A stretch of DNA of 64,000 bases from Streptomyces sp. NBC_01454 (lineage in GTDB: Bacteria > Actinomycetota > Actinomycetes > Streptomycetales > Streptomycetaceae): NCBI RefSeq assembly GCF_036227565.1, contig NZ_CP109460.1:5332001-5396000 (forward strand), given 5' to 3'. The notes below the pieces were generated by a model that was not told the origin of the DNA, made no database searches, and worked only from the letters and a program-made list of their open reading frames with translations. The translations under genes and the position numbers were made by a program. Positions 1 to 9,300 of the stretch are shown one piece after another; the stretch's first letter is position 1, and every line of letters begins with the position of its first letter.

Positions 1-205
1 CGAAGTTGTAGTAGACGGTCCCCTTGGCGACACCGGCGCGGTCGGCGATCTCGTCGACGGTGGTGGCCGAGAAGCCCTGTTCGGCGATGAGGACCACGGC
101 GGCGTCGAAGAGCCGGCGGCGCGTGGAGGCACGCCGGGGGGCCGGGGCGGCCCCCGGGGCGGTGCCGTCGCCGGCCTCGCCCCGGGAGACCGGGAGCACA
201 CTCAC
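1..205 (-). CDS. TetR-family transcriptional regulator, N-terminal part only
   Basis: The reverse strand encodes a TetR-type DNA-binding domain cut by the left window edge after about 68 residues. After a roughly 28-residue Ala/Pro/Arg-rich tail, residues 29-68 match the TetR N-terminal helix-turn-helix; the recognition region reads GVAKGTVYYNF. The GTG start at 205 overlaps the TGA stop of the upstream YhgE/Pip gene (GTGA), so the two are translationally coupled. As last known gene of the ATPase/YhgE operon it is likely the local repressor. Its probable target is the palindrome at 3165-3176 in front of the operon, which would make the circuit autoregulatory. The ligand-binding domain is outside the window, so the inducer cannot be guessed. 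Confidence 0.88.
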   Translation of the reverse strand, partial: MSVLPVSRGEAGDGTAPGAAPAPRRASTRRRLFDAAVVLIAEQGFSATTVDEIADRAGVAKGTVYYNF

Positions 206-2322
206 AGGCTGAGTTCCGGGTGCAGATCCTTCATCCGTACGACCTGCCGGCTGCGCGCCGCGAGGGCGGTCAGGGCCAGCGCGCCGAGGGTGAAGGCCAC
301 CAGGACGCCGCAGCCCTGCCAGACGATGCCGAGGTCACCGCCGGTGATCAGCCGGCGCAGGCCGTCGACCACGTAACTCATCGGCAGGAACGGGTGGATG
401 GCACCGAAGAAGCCGGGGCTGGTCTGCACCGGGTAGGTGCCGCCCGCCGAGGTCAGCTGGAGCATCAGGACGACCAGGGTCAGCACCCGCCCGGCCGGTC
501 CGAAGAACGCGCCCAGCAGCTGGATGATCGCGGTGAAGCAGGCCGTGGCCAGCAGCAGGAAGCCGACGGTGCCGGCCGAGCGGACCATCTCCAGGCCCAG
601 GCCCCAGTGCAGGACGGCCATCAGGGCCAGCACCTGTACGACGCCGACGGCGTAGGCGGGCAGCCAGGAGCCGAGGGTGATCCGCCAGCCCGGGGCGCCC
701 GCGGCCAGGGCCCGCTTGCTCAGCGCCGGGAGCAGCATGAACGCGACCATCGCGCCGACCCAGAGGGAGAGCGGGATGAAGTACGGCGCCAGGCCGGTGC
801 CGTAGTTGGGCGCCTTGTGCATCGACTTGGCGGCCAGCTCGACCGGGTCGGCCATCACCTCGGTGCGGGCGTCGCGGTCCTTCTTGTTGTAGTCCGGGAT
901 CTTGGCGACACCGCTGTGCAGGCCGTCGGCCAGCTGGTTGGTGCCGTCCTTGAGCTTGAAGAGGCCGCCGGTGAGCTTGACGGCGCCCTCCTTGGCGTCA
1001 CCGACGCCGCTGTGGACCTTGCCGGCGCCGTCGGCGACCTTGCCCGCGCCGTCGGCGAGGGTGCCGATGCCGTTCGCGAACAGCCCCGCGCCCTGGGAGA
1101 CCTTGTGGGCACCGGCGTTGAGCTGGTTGATCTGACGGATCGCGGTGTCCGCGCGCTGCCCGATGCCCGGTGCCTGCTCGGCGACCATCACCGCGCCCTG
1201 GTGCACCTCGTGCAGCTTGCTGCGGAGCGGCCCGAAGTCCGCCCCGGCGACGGCGTCGTGGACCTTCTCCGCTGCGTCGGCGGCCACCTTGCTGCCGTCC
1301 GCGAGCGCCTTCAGCTTGGTGCAGTCGGGGTCGGTGTCCAGCAGCCCGCCGCAGCGGTCCTGATAGATCTCCGCGGCGTTGTCGGCGTTCTTGCGGGCCT
1401 GCGTGGCGGCCTTGGCGGAGTCGCCCGGCAGGGTGTCGAGGACGTCATCGATGGTCTCGGTGGCGTCGGCGACGAACTGCGCGCCCTGGCCGATCTCCTT
1501 GCCGTGCGCGCGGAGGTAGGGCAGGTCCTTCTTGGCGATGCCGTGCACCTTCTCGGCGAGCTGCTGGGTGCCGTCGGCGACCCGGCCCGCGCCCGCGCTG
1601 AGCTCATGGGCCTTGGCGACGGCCGTCGAGGCGCCCTTGCTCAGGTCACCGGCGCCCTGACTGACCTTGCCGGCGCCCTCGTTGAGCTTGCCGAGGCCGT
1701 CCGCGAGGTCACCGGAGCCCTTCTTGGCCGAGCCCACGCCCTTGTCGACCTTCCCGGCCCCGTCCGCCGCCTGGGCGGTCTTGTCGTGCAGATCGGAGAA
1801 CGAGATGAAGATCTTGTCGAGCATGGCCCGCGCCGAGGTGGCCGAGGTCTTCGCGCGCACCTCGGAGAAGACCGTCTTGGAGATCGAGCCGACGACGTAG
1901 TTGTTGGCGTCGTTCGTACGGACCTGGAGCGCGCCGGTCTGCGGGGTGTCCCCGGAGCTGGAGGCGATCCGCTCGCTGAAGTCCTTCGGGACGGTCAGCG
2001 AGAGGTAGTACGTGCCGTTCTCGACGCCCTTGGCGGCGTCCGCGGAGCTGACGTCCTCCCAGTGGAACTTCTTGCTGTCCTTGAGGTTCTCGGACAGGTC
2101 GTCGCCCGCGGTGAACTTCTTGCCGCCGGTGGTGGCGCCCTGGTCCTCGTTGACGAGGGCCACCGGGATCTTGTCCAGGCGGCTGTAGGGGTCCCAGAAG
2201 GAGCACAGGTACAGGGCCCCGTAGAGCAGCGGGATCAGCATCAGGGCGACCAGGCCCAGACGGGGAAGCTTCCCCCTGCCGAAACGCTTGAGCTCAAGCG
2301 CGGCCAGTCTCGGCGAACGCAT
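202..2322 (-). CDS. YhgE/Pip-family membrane protein (ABC-2-like permease)
   Basis: This 706-residue protein has the YhgE/Pip layout. It starts with a cytoplasmic basic tail and one membrane segment (about residues 20-42, ending in the LYLCSFWDPY region typical of the family). A long extracellular stretch follows, rich in repeated G-A-G-K-V/L-x-x-G units (about 190-480) that probably form coiled coil. Five or six membrane helices close the protein (about 515-690), as in ABC-2 permeases. The ATG start lies 29 bp inside the 3' end of the ATPase gene, and the stop overlaps the TetR start. Family members act as phage receptors or putative exporters, and in actinobacteria they usually sit beside an ATPase and a TetR regulator, as here. 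The exported substrate is unknown. Confidence 0.88.
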   Translation of the reverse strand: MRSPRLAALELKRFGRGKLPRLGLVALMLIPLLYGALYLCSFWDPYSRLDKIPVALVNEDQGATTGGKKFTAGDDLSENLKDSKKFHWEDVSSADAAKGVENGTYYLSLTVPKDFSERIASSSGDTPQTGALQVRTNDANNYVVGSISKTVFSEVRAKTSATSARAMLDKIFISFSDLHDKTAQAADGAGKVDKGVGSAKKGSGDLADGLGKLNEGAGKVSQGAGDLSKGASTAVAKAHELSAGAGRVADGTQQLAEKVHGIAKKDLPYLRAHGKEIGQGAQFVADATETIDDVLDTLPGDSAKAATQARKNADNAAEIYQDRCGGLLDTDPDCTKLKALADGSKVAADAAEKVHDAVAGADFGPLRSKLHEVHQGAVMVAEQAPGIGQRADTAIRQINQLNAGAHKVSQGAGLFANGIGTLADGAGKVADGAGKVHSGVGDAKEGAVKLTGGLFKLKDGTNQLADGLHSGVAKIPDYNKKDRDARTEVMADPVELAAKSMHKAPNYGTGLAPYFIPLSLWVGAMVAFMLLPALSKRALAAGAPGWRITLGSWLPAYAVGVVQVLALMAVLHWGLGLEMVRSAGTVGFLLLATACFTAIIQLLGAFFGPAGRVLTLVVLMLQLTSAGGTYPVQTSPGFFGAIHPFLPMSYVVDGLRRLITGGDLGIVWQGCGVLVAFTLGALALTALAARSRQVVRMKDLHPELSL

Positions 2323-3142
2323 CCGCTGCTTCCTCCTCGTCGGTGTCGGTGTCGGTGTCGGTGTTGGTGTCGGTGCCTGCCGTGCCGGGTCCGTCGGTGG
2401 CCGGCGCCTCGGCGGCCGGTATGCCGGTCTTGTCGGCGGCGGCCGGGGCGGGTGTGGTGCGCACGAGCACGGCGTCCGCGGGGGCCTCGCTGCCGGCGGC
2501 CACGACGGTGGTGCCCGCCCGCGTCAGGTCCCGCAGCAGCTGCCAGGCCTCGGCGCGTTCCGCCGCCGACAGCTTGAGGTCGACATCGTCGACGGCCAGC
2601 AGCTGCGGGCCGTGCATGATCCCGAGGGCGACGGAGAGCCGCAGCGCCTCGATCCGCTCCAGGTCCCGCACGGCCGTCCCCAGGCCCTTGACGAGGGCGG
2701 CGGGGTCGAGCCCGACAGCCGCGAGCGCGGCGTCGATCCGGGCCCGGGTGGCTTCCTTCTGGCGCCTGCCCCAGGGGAGCGAGGCGCCCAGGCCCTGGAA
2801 GCGGTGGCCCAGCAGGGCCTGCTCCTTGAGGTGTTCGCCGACCGTGAGGGCCGGTTCGAGTTCGACGACGCCCGGCACATGGGCGATGGCGGTCCGGCTG
2901 CGCACCGTCCCCATGCGCTGGGGAAGCGGAAGTCCGGCGACCGTCGCCTCGCCCGCGGTGATCCGCATCCGGCCGGTGAGGGCCAGCAGCAGGCAGGTAC
3001 GGCCGGAACCGGAAGAGCCCTGGACGGCGATCAGCGCGCCCGGCTCCGCGGAGATGTCGATGCCCCGGAACGCCCAACCCCGTGGGCCCTCCACTCCTAT
3101 GCCCCTGGCGTCGACCGCCGCCCCCTGGCGGGTGGTGTTCAC
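2294..3142 (-). CDS. ABC-type ATP-binding protein with atypical Walker A
   Basis: An ATP-binding cassette protein of about 282 residues, first gene of the leftward operon and presumed partner of the YhgE/Pip protein. The P-loop reads GSSGSGRT, so the usual lysine is arginine. The signature region (VRDLERIEALRLSVALG) and Walker B (LLAVDDVD) are also degenerate. The C-terminal tail (about 250-284) is acidic with repeated Thr-Asp units and is probably disordered. I prefer the GTG at 3142, five bases after a GGGGAGGGG ribosome-binding site; the GTG at 3148 would touch that site. Arginine P-loops recur in YhgE-linked actinobacterial ATPases as far as I recall, but whether this protein hydrolyses ATP is uncertain. 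Confidence 0.8.
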   Translation of the reverse strand: MNTTRQGAAVDARGIGVEGPRGWAFRGIDISAEPGALIAVQGSSGSGRTCLLLALTGRMRITAGEATVAGLPLPQRMGTVRSRTAIAHVPGVVELEPALTVGEHLKEQALLGHRFQGLGASLPWGRRQKEATRARIDAALAAVGLDPAALVKGLGTAVRDLERIEALRLSVALGIMHGPQLLAVDDVDLKLSAAERAEAWQLLRDLTRAGTTVVAAGSEAPADAVLVRTTPAPAAADKTGIPAAEAPATDGPGTAGTDTNTDTDTDTDEEEAADAFAETGRA

Positions 3143-3164
3143 GAACACCCCTCCCCTTTGATCT

Positions 3165-3176
3165 GACTGGTCAGTC
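3165..3176. promoter_or_regulatory. TetR-type operator upstream of the ATPase/YhgE operon
   Basis: The inverted repeat GACTG-GT-CAGTC lies 23-34 bp upstream of the ATPase start on the reverse strand, in the only long gap in front of the operon. The half-site resembles the ACTGACC/GGTCAGT sites recognised by many TetR regulators, and the operon encodes a TetR protein at 1-205. Binding by that protein is an inference. Confidence 0.6.
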
Positions 3177-3388
3177 TAAAAGTGTGCCGTATCAGGGGCT
3201 CTTTGACCAATCGGGTGACGTGTCCGGCACCCGTCCACGCGCCGGTGGTCACTCGGTGCGGCGGATCCCGTGACCCGGACGGGGGATACGTCCTAGGGTG
3301 CCGTGCAGGCGGGGGCCTGATGATGTTCACGGTGATGTCCGTGCCGCGTGGACGACGCGGCACGGACGCGCCCGTACAACGGAGAACC

Positions 3389-6202
3389 ATGGATCATTCG
3401 GCACAGCCCCCCGTTGACCGGCCGCCGCGGGACGAGGCGGAGCGGCGGCCCCGCGCTGCCCGCCGCCCGCGCAAGCTGGTCGCCCCGCTGCTCGCGGGAG
3501 CCCTGGTCGCGGTCCTCGCACCCGTATCGGCCTCGGCCTCGGCACCCGTCCGGGCGCCCGAAGGAGGCCCGTCCGCCGGCGGCGCCCAGGGGCCCTGTGT
3601 GCCGGGCGACGACAGCGCCGGCTGGACGTCCACGTCCACCAAGATCGACCCCAAGGACAGCTACCACGCCTACGTCGGCAACGGGTACCTCGGCGCACGG
3701 GTCGCGCCCAACGGCGCCGGCTACACCGCGCCCGGCGGCACCACCGGCTGGCCGCTGAAGACACCCGCCTACGACGGCGCGTTCGTCTCCGGGCTCTACG
3801 CCAAGGGCCCCAAGGACGTCCAGGGCCGGCAGGCCATCGCCGCGATCCCCACCTGGTCCACGCTCGATGTCGCCACCGGCGGGGCCCGCCCCGACACCTT
3901 CTCCTCGGCCACCGCACCCGGCCGGATCTCGCACTACCGCCAGACCCTCTCCCTGCGCTGCGGCTTCGTCCGTACCTCACTGACCTGGACGGCCGCCGAC
4001 GGGCGCCGCACCGACCTGGTCTACGACGTGCTCGCCGACCGCAGCGACGCCCACACCGGCGCGGTCCGCCTGCGGATGACGCCCCACTGGAGCGGCGCGG
4101 CCACCGTCACCGACGGCCTCGACGGCCGCGGCGCCCGCCGGATGGCACCGTCCGGCGCCGGCGCGCAGAACGGCCGCACCATGGACGTCGGATTCCGCAC
4201 GGACGGGACGAAGACCGACGGCGCGGTGGCCTCCACCCTGCGCACCGGGCCCGGGGTGCAGGCCCACCAGCCCCGCCAGGAGCCGCAGAAGGACAGACTG
4301 AGCAACCGCCAGCGGGTGTCCTTCCCGGTCCGCAGTGGCCGCTCCTACGAGCTGACCAAGTACGTCGGCGTGGACACCGCGCTCACCTCCCGCTCGCCGC
4401 GGGCCGCCGCCGACGCCGCCTCGCGCCGGGCCGCGGCCCGCGGCTGGGACGCCCTGTTCGCCCGGCACACCGCCGCCTGGCAGCGGATGTGGCGCAGCGA
4501 CATCGAGGTCAAGGGGCAGCGCGAGATGCAGTCCTGGGTGCGCTCGGCGCAGTACGGACTGCTCTCCGCAACCCGCGCCGGCAGCGACAACAGCATCGGC
4601 CCCACCGGCCTGACCAGCGACAACTACGCCGGTGAGGTCTTCTGGGACGCCGAGACCTGGATGTACCCGGGCCTGCTGGCCACCCATCCCACGCTCGCCC
4701 GGTCCATCGTCGACTACCGCTACAAGACCCGCGCCGGGGCCCGCGCCAATGCCAAGAAGCTCGGCTACGACGGGCTGTTCTACCCCTGGACCAGCGGCAG
4801 CAAGGGCGATCTGTGGAACGAGTGCCACAGCTGGGACCCGCCGCACTGCAAGACCCAAAACCACCTCATGGGCGACATCTCCCTGGCCACCTGGCAGTAC
4901 TACCTCGCCACCAAGGACACCGCCTGGCTGAGGTCCCGCGGCTGGCCGGTCCTCAAGGGCATCGCCGAATTCTGGGCCTCCCGGGTCACCCATAACGCCG
5001 ACGGCAGCTACTCCGTCAAGAACGTCGCCGGTCCCGACGAGTACAGCAACGGCGTCAACGACGGGGTGTTCACCAACGCCGGCGCCGCCACCGCCCTGCG
5101 CAACGCCACCCGCGTCGCCACGATCCTCGGCGAGAAGGCACCGGCCTCCTGGAAGACCATCGCCGACAAGCTGCGGATCCCCTACGACAGCAAGAAGAAG
5201 ATCTTCGAGCAGTACGCCGGGTACAAGGGCACCACCATCAAGCAGGCCGACACCGTGCTGCTGATGTACCCGCTGGAATGGCCCATGTCGCAGGCGCAGG
5301 CGGCCCGCACGCTGGACTTCTACGCCGGGCACACCGACCCGGACGGCCCGGCCATGACGGACTCCGTGCACGCCATCGACGCCGCCGCCATCGGCGAGCC
5401 CGGCTGCGCGACCTACACCTATCTGCAGCGGTCCATCAAGCCGTTCGTGCGCGGGCCGTTCAAGGAGTTCTCCGAGGCACGCGGCGACAAGGCCGGCGCC
5501 GACGACCCGCACGCCGGCAAGCCCGCCCAGGACTTCCTCACCGGCAAGGGCGGCTTCCTGCAGACCTTCACCAACGGGCTGACCGGGCTGCGGCTGCGGG
5601 AGAACGCGGTGCACCTCGACCCGATGCTGCCGCCGCAGCTGTCGCAGGGCGTCACCTTGCGCGCTCTGCACTGGCAGGGCCGGACCTATGACCTCGCCAT
5701 CGGCGCCCACCAGACCACCGTGCGGCTGACCGCCGGGGCACCGATGCGGATCGAGACGCCCGAGGGCGACAAGATCGTCAGCCGCGGTGTGCCGGCCGTC
5801 CTGAAGACCCGCCGCCCGGACCGGGTGGCGACGTCGGACGCGGCCCGCTGCACCCCGGCCACGGCGACCTCGGAGGAGCCCGGCATGTACGCGGGCGCCG
5901 CCGTGGACGGCAACACCACCACCGCGTGGGTGCCCAACGCCGCCACCGGCACCCTCACCGTCGACCTCGGCCGGCCCACCCTCGTCGGACAGATCACCCC
6001 GCACTGGACCGCGACCCGCCCGAAGTCCTACCGGGTCCAGGTCTCCCGGGACGGAAAGCACTGGACGGGGACCGGGTACGCGGGCCGGAGCCCGGCGCGG
6101 TACGTCCGGGTCACCGTCGAGGGCGACCGGACCCCGGCGGCGGGCGGCAAGCCCAAGCCGCATCCGGGAATCACCGAGCTGGACGTGCGGCGCGTGAAGT
6201 AA
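3389..6202 (+). CDS. Secreted glycoside hydrolase family 65 protein with C-terminal F5/8-like domain
   Basis: A 937-residue secreted enzyme of the GH65 (trehalase / disaccharide phosphorylase) family. An Arg-rich n-region (RRPRAARRPRK) and a hydrophobic stretch ending in ASASA form the signal peptide (about residues 20-50). The (alpha/alpha)6 catalytic domain carries the GPDEY motif, with Glu551 as expected general acid, followed by SNGVNDGVFTNA as in the family. The last 130 residues read like a discoidin (F5/8 type C) carbohydrate-binding module. The ATG at 3389 follows GGAGAACC; the frame stays open further upstream but has no supported start there. Actinobacterial relatives are annotated as trehalases or kojibiose/nigerose-active enzymes. 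A secreted hydrolase acting on an alpha-glucoside is likely; the exact disaccharide is open. Confidence 0.85.
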   Translation: MDHSAQPPVDRPPRDEAERRPRAARRPRKLVAPLLAGALVAVLAPVSASASAPVRAPEGGPSAGGAQGPCVPGDDSAGWTSTSTKIDPKDSYHAYVGNGYLGARVAPNGAGYTAPGGTTGWPLKTPAYDGAFVSGLYAKGPKDVQGRQAIAAIPTWSTLDVATGGARPDTFSSATAPGRISHYRQTLSLRCGFVRTSLTWTAADGRRTDLVYDVLADRSDAHTGAVRLRMTPHWSGAATVTDGLDGRGARRMAPSGAGAQNGRTMDVGFRTDGTKTDGAVASTLRTGPGVQAHQPRQEPQKDRLSNRQRVSFPVRSGRSYELTKYVGVDTALTSRSPRAAADAASRRAAARGWDALFARHTAAWQRMWRSDIEVKGQREMQSWVRSAQYGLLSATRAGSDNSIGPTGLTSDNYAGEVFWDAETWMYPGLLATHPTLARSIVDYRYKTRAGARANAKKLGYDGLFYPWTSGSKGDLWNECHSWDPPHCKTQNHLMGDISLATWQYYLATKDTAWLRSRGWPVLKGIAEFWASRVTHNADGSYSVKNVAGPDEYSNGVNDGVFTNAGAATALRNATRVATILGEKAPASWKTIADKLRIPYDSKKKIFEQYAGYKGTTIKQADTVLLMYPLEWPMSQAQAARTLDFYAGHTDPDGPAMTDSVHAIDAAAIGEPGCATYTYLQRSIKPFVRGPFKEFSEARGDKAGADDPHAGKPAQDFLTGKGGFLQTFTNGLTGLRLRENAVHLDPMLPPQLSQGVTLRALHWQGRTYDLAIGAHQTTVRLTAGAPMRIETPEGDKIVSRGVPAVLKTRRPDRVATSDAARCTPATATSEEPGMYAGAAVDGNTTTAWVPNAATGTLTVDLGRPTLVGQITPHWTATRPKSYRVQVSRDGKHWTGTGYAGRSPARYVRVTVEGDRTPAAGGKPKPHPGITELDVRRVK

Positions 6203-6220
6203 CCCGCCCGCCGCACCGGA

Positions 6221-6259
6221 CGACGGCCCCGCCCCGCACCCGCCGGGACGGGGCCGTCG
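6221..6259 (+). terminator. Hairpin terminator after the GH65 gene
   Basis: An 11-bp perfect stem (CGACGGCCCCG paired with CGGGGCCGTCG) begins 19 bp after the GH65 stop, with a 17-nt loop and no U-tract, as is usual for Streptomyces terminators. Confidence 0.65.
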
Positions 6260-6389
6260 CGCCGCCGGCGCCGGCCCGCGCTCCTTCGCGCCCCCCGCCG
6301 GAATGCCGCCGGCAGATCACGGCGGGATGAAATCCGCCCCCGGCGGTGTTGGTGCCATGCGGTACGTGTCGAGGAGCGGGAGGCACCGG

Positions 6390-9300
6390 GTGACGGGGAC
6401 GGACAGGCAACGAGTGGGCTGGGCGCGGCGGCTGATCCGCGACTGCTGGCAGTACAAGAGGGACGTGCTGCTCGCCCTGGGCTCCTCACTCGCCGGCATG
6501 GCGGTGCTGGCCCTGGTCCCGCTCGTCCCGAAGCTGATCATCGACGATGTCATCGTGCGGCACGCCCGCCCGCTCGGCCCCTGGGCCGGCCTGCTGGTCG
6601 TCGCCGCCGTCGTGGTCTACGTCCTCACCTACATACGCCGCTTCTACGGCGGCCGCCTCGCCCTGGACGCCCAGCACGACCTGCGGACCCGGATGTTCTC
6701 CGCGATCGGCCGGCTCGACGGCCGGCGGCAGGACGAGCTGAGCACCGGCCAGGTCGTCGGCCGCGCCACCAGCGACCTCCAGCTCATCCAGAGCCTGCTG
6801 TTCATGCTCCCGATGATGATCGGGAACGTCCTGCTGTTCGTGATCTCGCTGGTCGTCATGATGGTGCTGTCCCCGCTGCTCACCGTCGTCGCGCTGGCCG
6901 TCGCCCCCGCCCTGTGGTTCATCGCCCGGCGCAGCCGCGCCCGGCTGTTCCCCGCCACCTGGTACGCCCAGGGGCAGGCGGCCGCCGTGGCCGGTGTCGT
7001 GGACGGCGCGGTCTCCGGCGTCCGGGTCGTCAAGGGCTTCGGGCAGGAGGAGCAGGAGACCGGGAAGCTGCGCGAGGTCAGCCGCCGGCTGTTCGCCGGA
7101 CGTCTGCGCACGGTCCGGTTCAACGCCCGCTACACCCCCGCGCTGCAGGCCGTCCCCGCCCTCGGCCAGGTCGCGATGCTGGCCCTCGGCGGCTGGATGG
7201 CCACCCAGGGCCAGGTCACCCTCGGCACCTTCGTCGCCTTCTCCACCTACCTCGCGCAGCTGGTCGGACCCGTGCGGATGCTGGCGATGATGCTGACCGT
7301 CGGCCAGCAGGCACGGGCCGGCGTGGAGCGGGTCTACGAGCTGATCGACACCGAGCCGGCCCTCCAGGAGCGGGCGGACGCCCACCCGCTGCCCGCCGAC
7401 GCCCCCGCGACCGTCGCCTTCGAGGACGTCACGTTCGCCTACGCGCCGCCGCACCGCGAGGCCGGCGAGGAGCCCGCGGCCGCCGCCGGCCCGGTCCGCC
7501 CCGTCCTCGAAGGGTTCTCACTGCGCATCGAGGCCGGCGAGACCGTCGCCGTGGTCGGCACGTCCGGCAGCGGCAAGTCCACCGTCTCGCTGCTGCTGCC
7601 CCGCTTCTACGACGTCACCGCGGGCCGCGTCCTGATCGGCGGCCACGAGGTGCGCGAACTGACCCTGGAGTCGCTGCGGGCCGCCATCGGGCTGGTCCCC
7701 GAGACCAGCTTCCTGTTCTCCGACTCCGTACGCGACAACATCGCCTACGGCCACCCGGAGGCCACCGACGCACAGGTGCGCGCCGCGGCCCGCGCCGCCC
7801 GCGCCGACGGCTTCATCTCCGCGCTTCCCGACGGCTATGACACCAAGGTCGGCGAGCAGGGCCTGACGCTGTCCGGCGGCCAGCGCCAGCGCGTCGCCCT
7901 GGCCCGCGCCATCCTCACCGACCCCCGGCTGCTGGTCCTGGACGACGCCACCTCGGCGGTGGACGCCCGGGTCGAGCACGAGATCCACGAGGCGCTGCGC
8001 GGCGTCATGGCGGGCCGCACGACCCTGCTGATCGCCCACCGCGCCTCCACCCTGGCGCTCGCCGACCGGGTGGCCGTCCTCGACGGCGGGCGGCTGGTCG
8101 ACATCGGCACCCAGGAGGAGCTGGAGAGCCGCTGCGCGCTCTACCGCAGGCTGCTGACCGACCCGGACGAGCTGGGCGACGTCGCGCACGACCCGGCGGG
8201 CGAAGCGGCGGGCGGCTTCGACGCCGAGTACGCCGAGTACGCCGAGTACGCCGCGGGCGCGCCGCGGGAGTGGACGCCGGAGGCCGCCGAGCCCGACGGG
8301 GAGCGGGACGCCGCCGGCACGATCACCCCCGAGCTGTGGGTCCGCCGCGAGCAGGAGGCCGAGGCGGGCGCGGCCGGGACGGCGGCCCGCGCGGCGGCCG
8401 GCGCCGGGCCCGGCATCGGCGGAGCCATGGCCGGGCTGACGGCGACGCCCGAGCTGCTCGCCCAGGTCGCCGCCCTGCCGCCGGCCACCGACACCCCCGA
8501 GGTCGACGAGGACCAAGCCCTGCGCCCCGAGCGCTCCTACGGCCTGCGCCGGCTGCTGCACGGCTTCGGCAGGCCGCTGGGGTGCGCGCTGGCGCTGGTC
8601 GCCGTGGACGCGGTCGCCGGGCTGCTGCTGCCGGTGCTGATCCGGCAGGGCATCGACGAGGGCGTGCGGCGCGGTGCGCTGATCGGCGTCTGGACGGCCG
8701 CCGTGGTCGCCCTGCTCGTGGTCCTCGCCCAGTGGGCGGCGCAGATCGGCGGCAACCGCATGACCGGACGCACCGGCGAACGGGTCCTCTACTCCCTCCG
8801 CCTCAAGATCTTCGCGCAGCTCCAGCGCCTCGGGCTCGACTACTACGAGCGCGAGCTGACCGGCAAGATCATGACCAGGATGACCACCGACGTCGACGCC
8901 CTGTCGACCTTCCTGCAGACCGGCCTGGTCACCGCCCTGGTCTCGGTGCTCACCTTCTTCGGCATCCTCGTCGCGCTGCTGGCCATCGACGTCCAGCTGG
9001 CCCTGGTCGTCTTCGCCACCCTCCCGCCGCTGATCATCGGCACGTACTTCTTCCGCAAGCAGAGCGTGAAGGCGTACGAGCTGGCCCGCGAGCGGATCAG
9101 CGTCGTCAACGGCGACCTCCAGGAGAGCGTCGCCGGACTGCGGATCGTCCAGGCGTTCCGGCGCGAGCGCAGCGGCGAGGAGCGGTTCGCGGCCCGCAGC
9201 GACGCCTACCGCCGGGCCCGGGTCCGCGGTCAGTTCCTGATCTCGGTCTACTTCCCGTTCGTCCAGCTGCTGTCGTCCGTGGCGGCCGCGCTGGTGCTGA

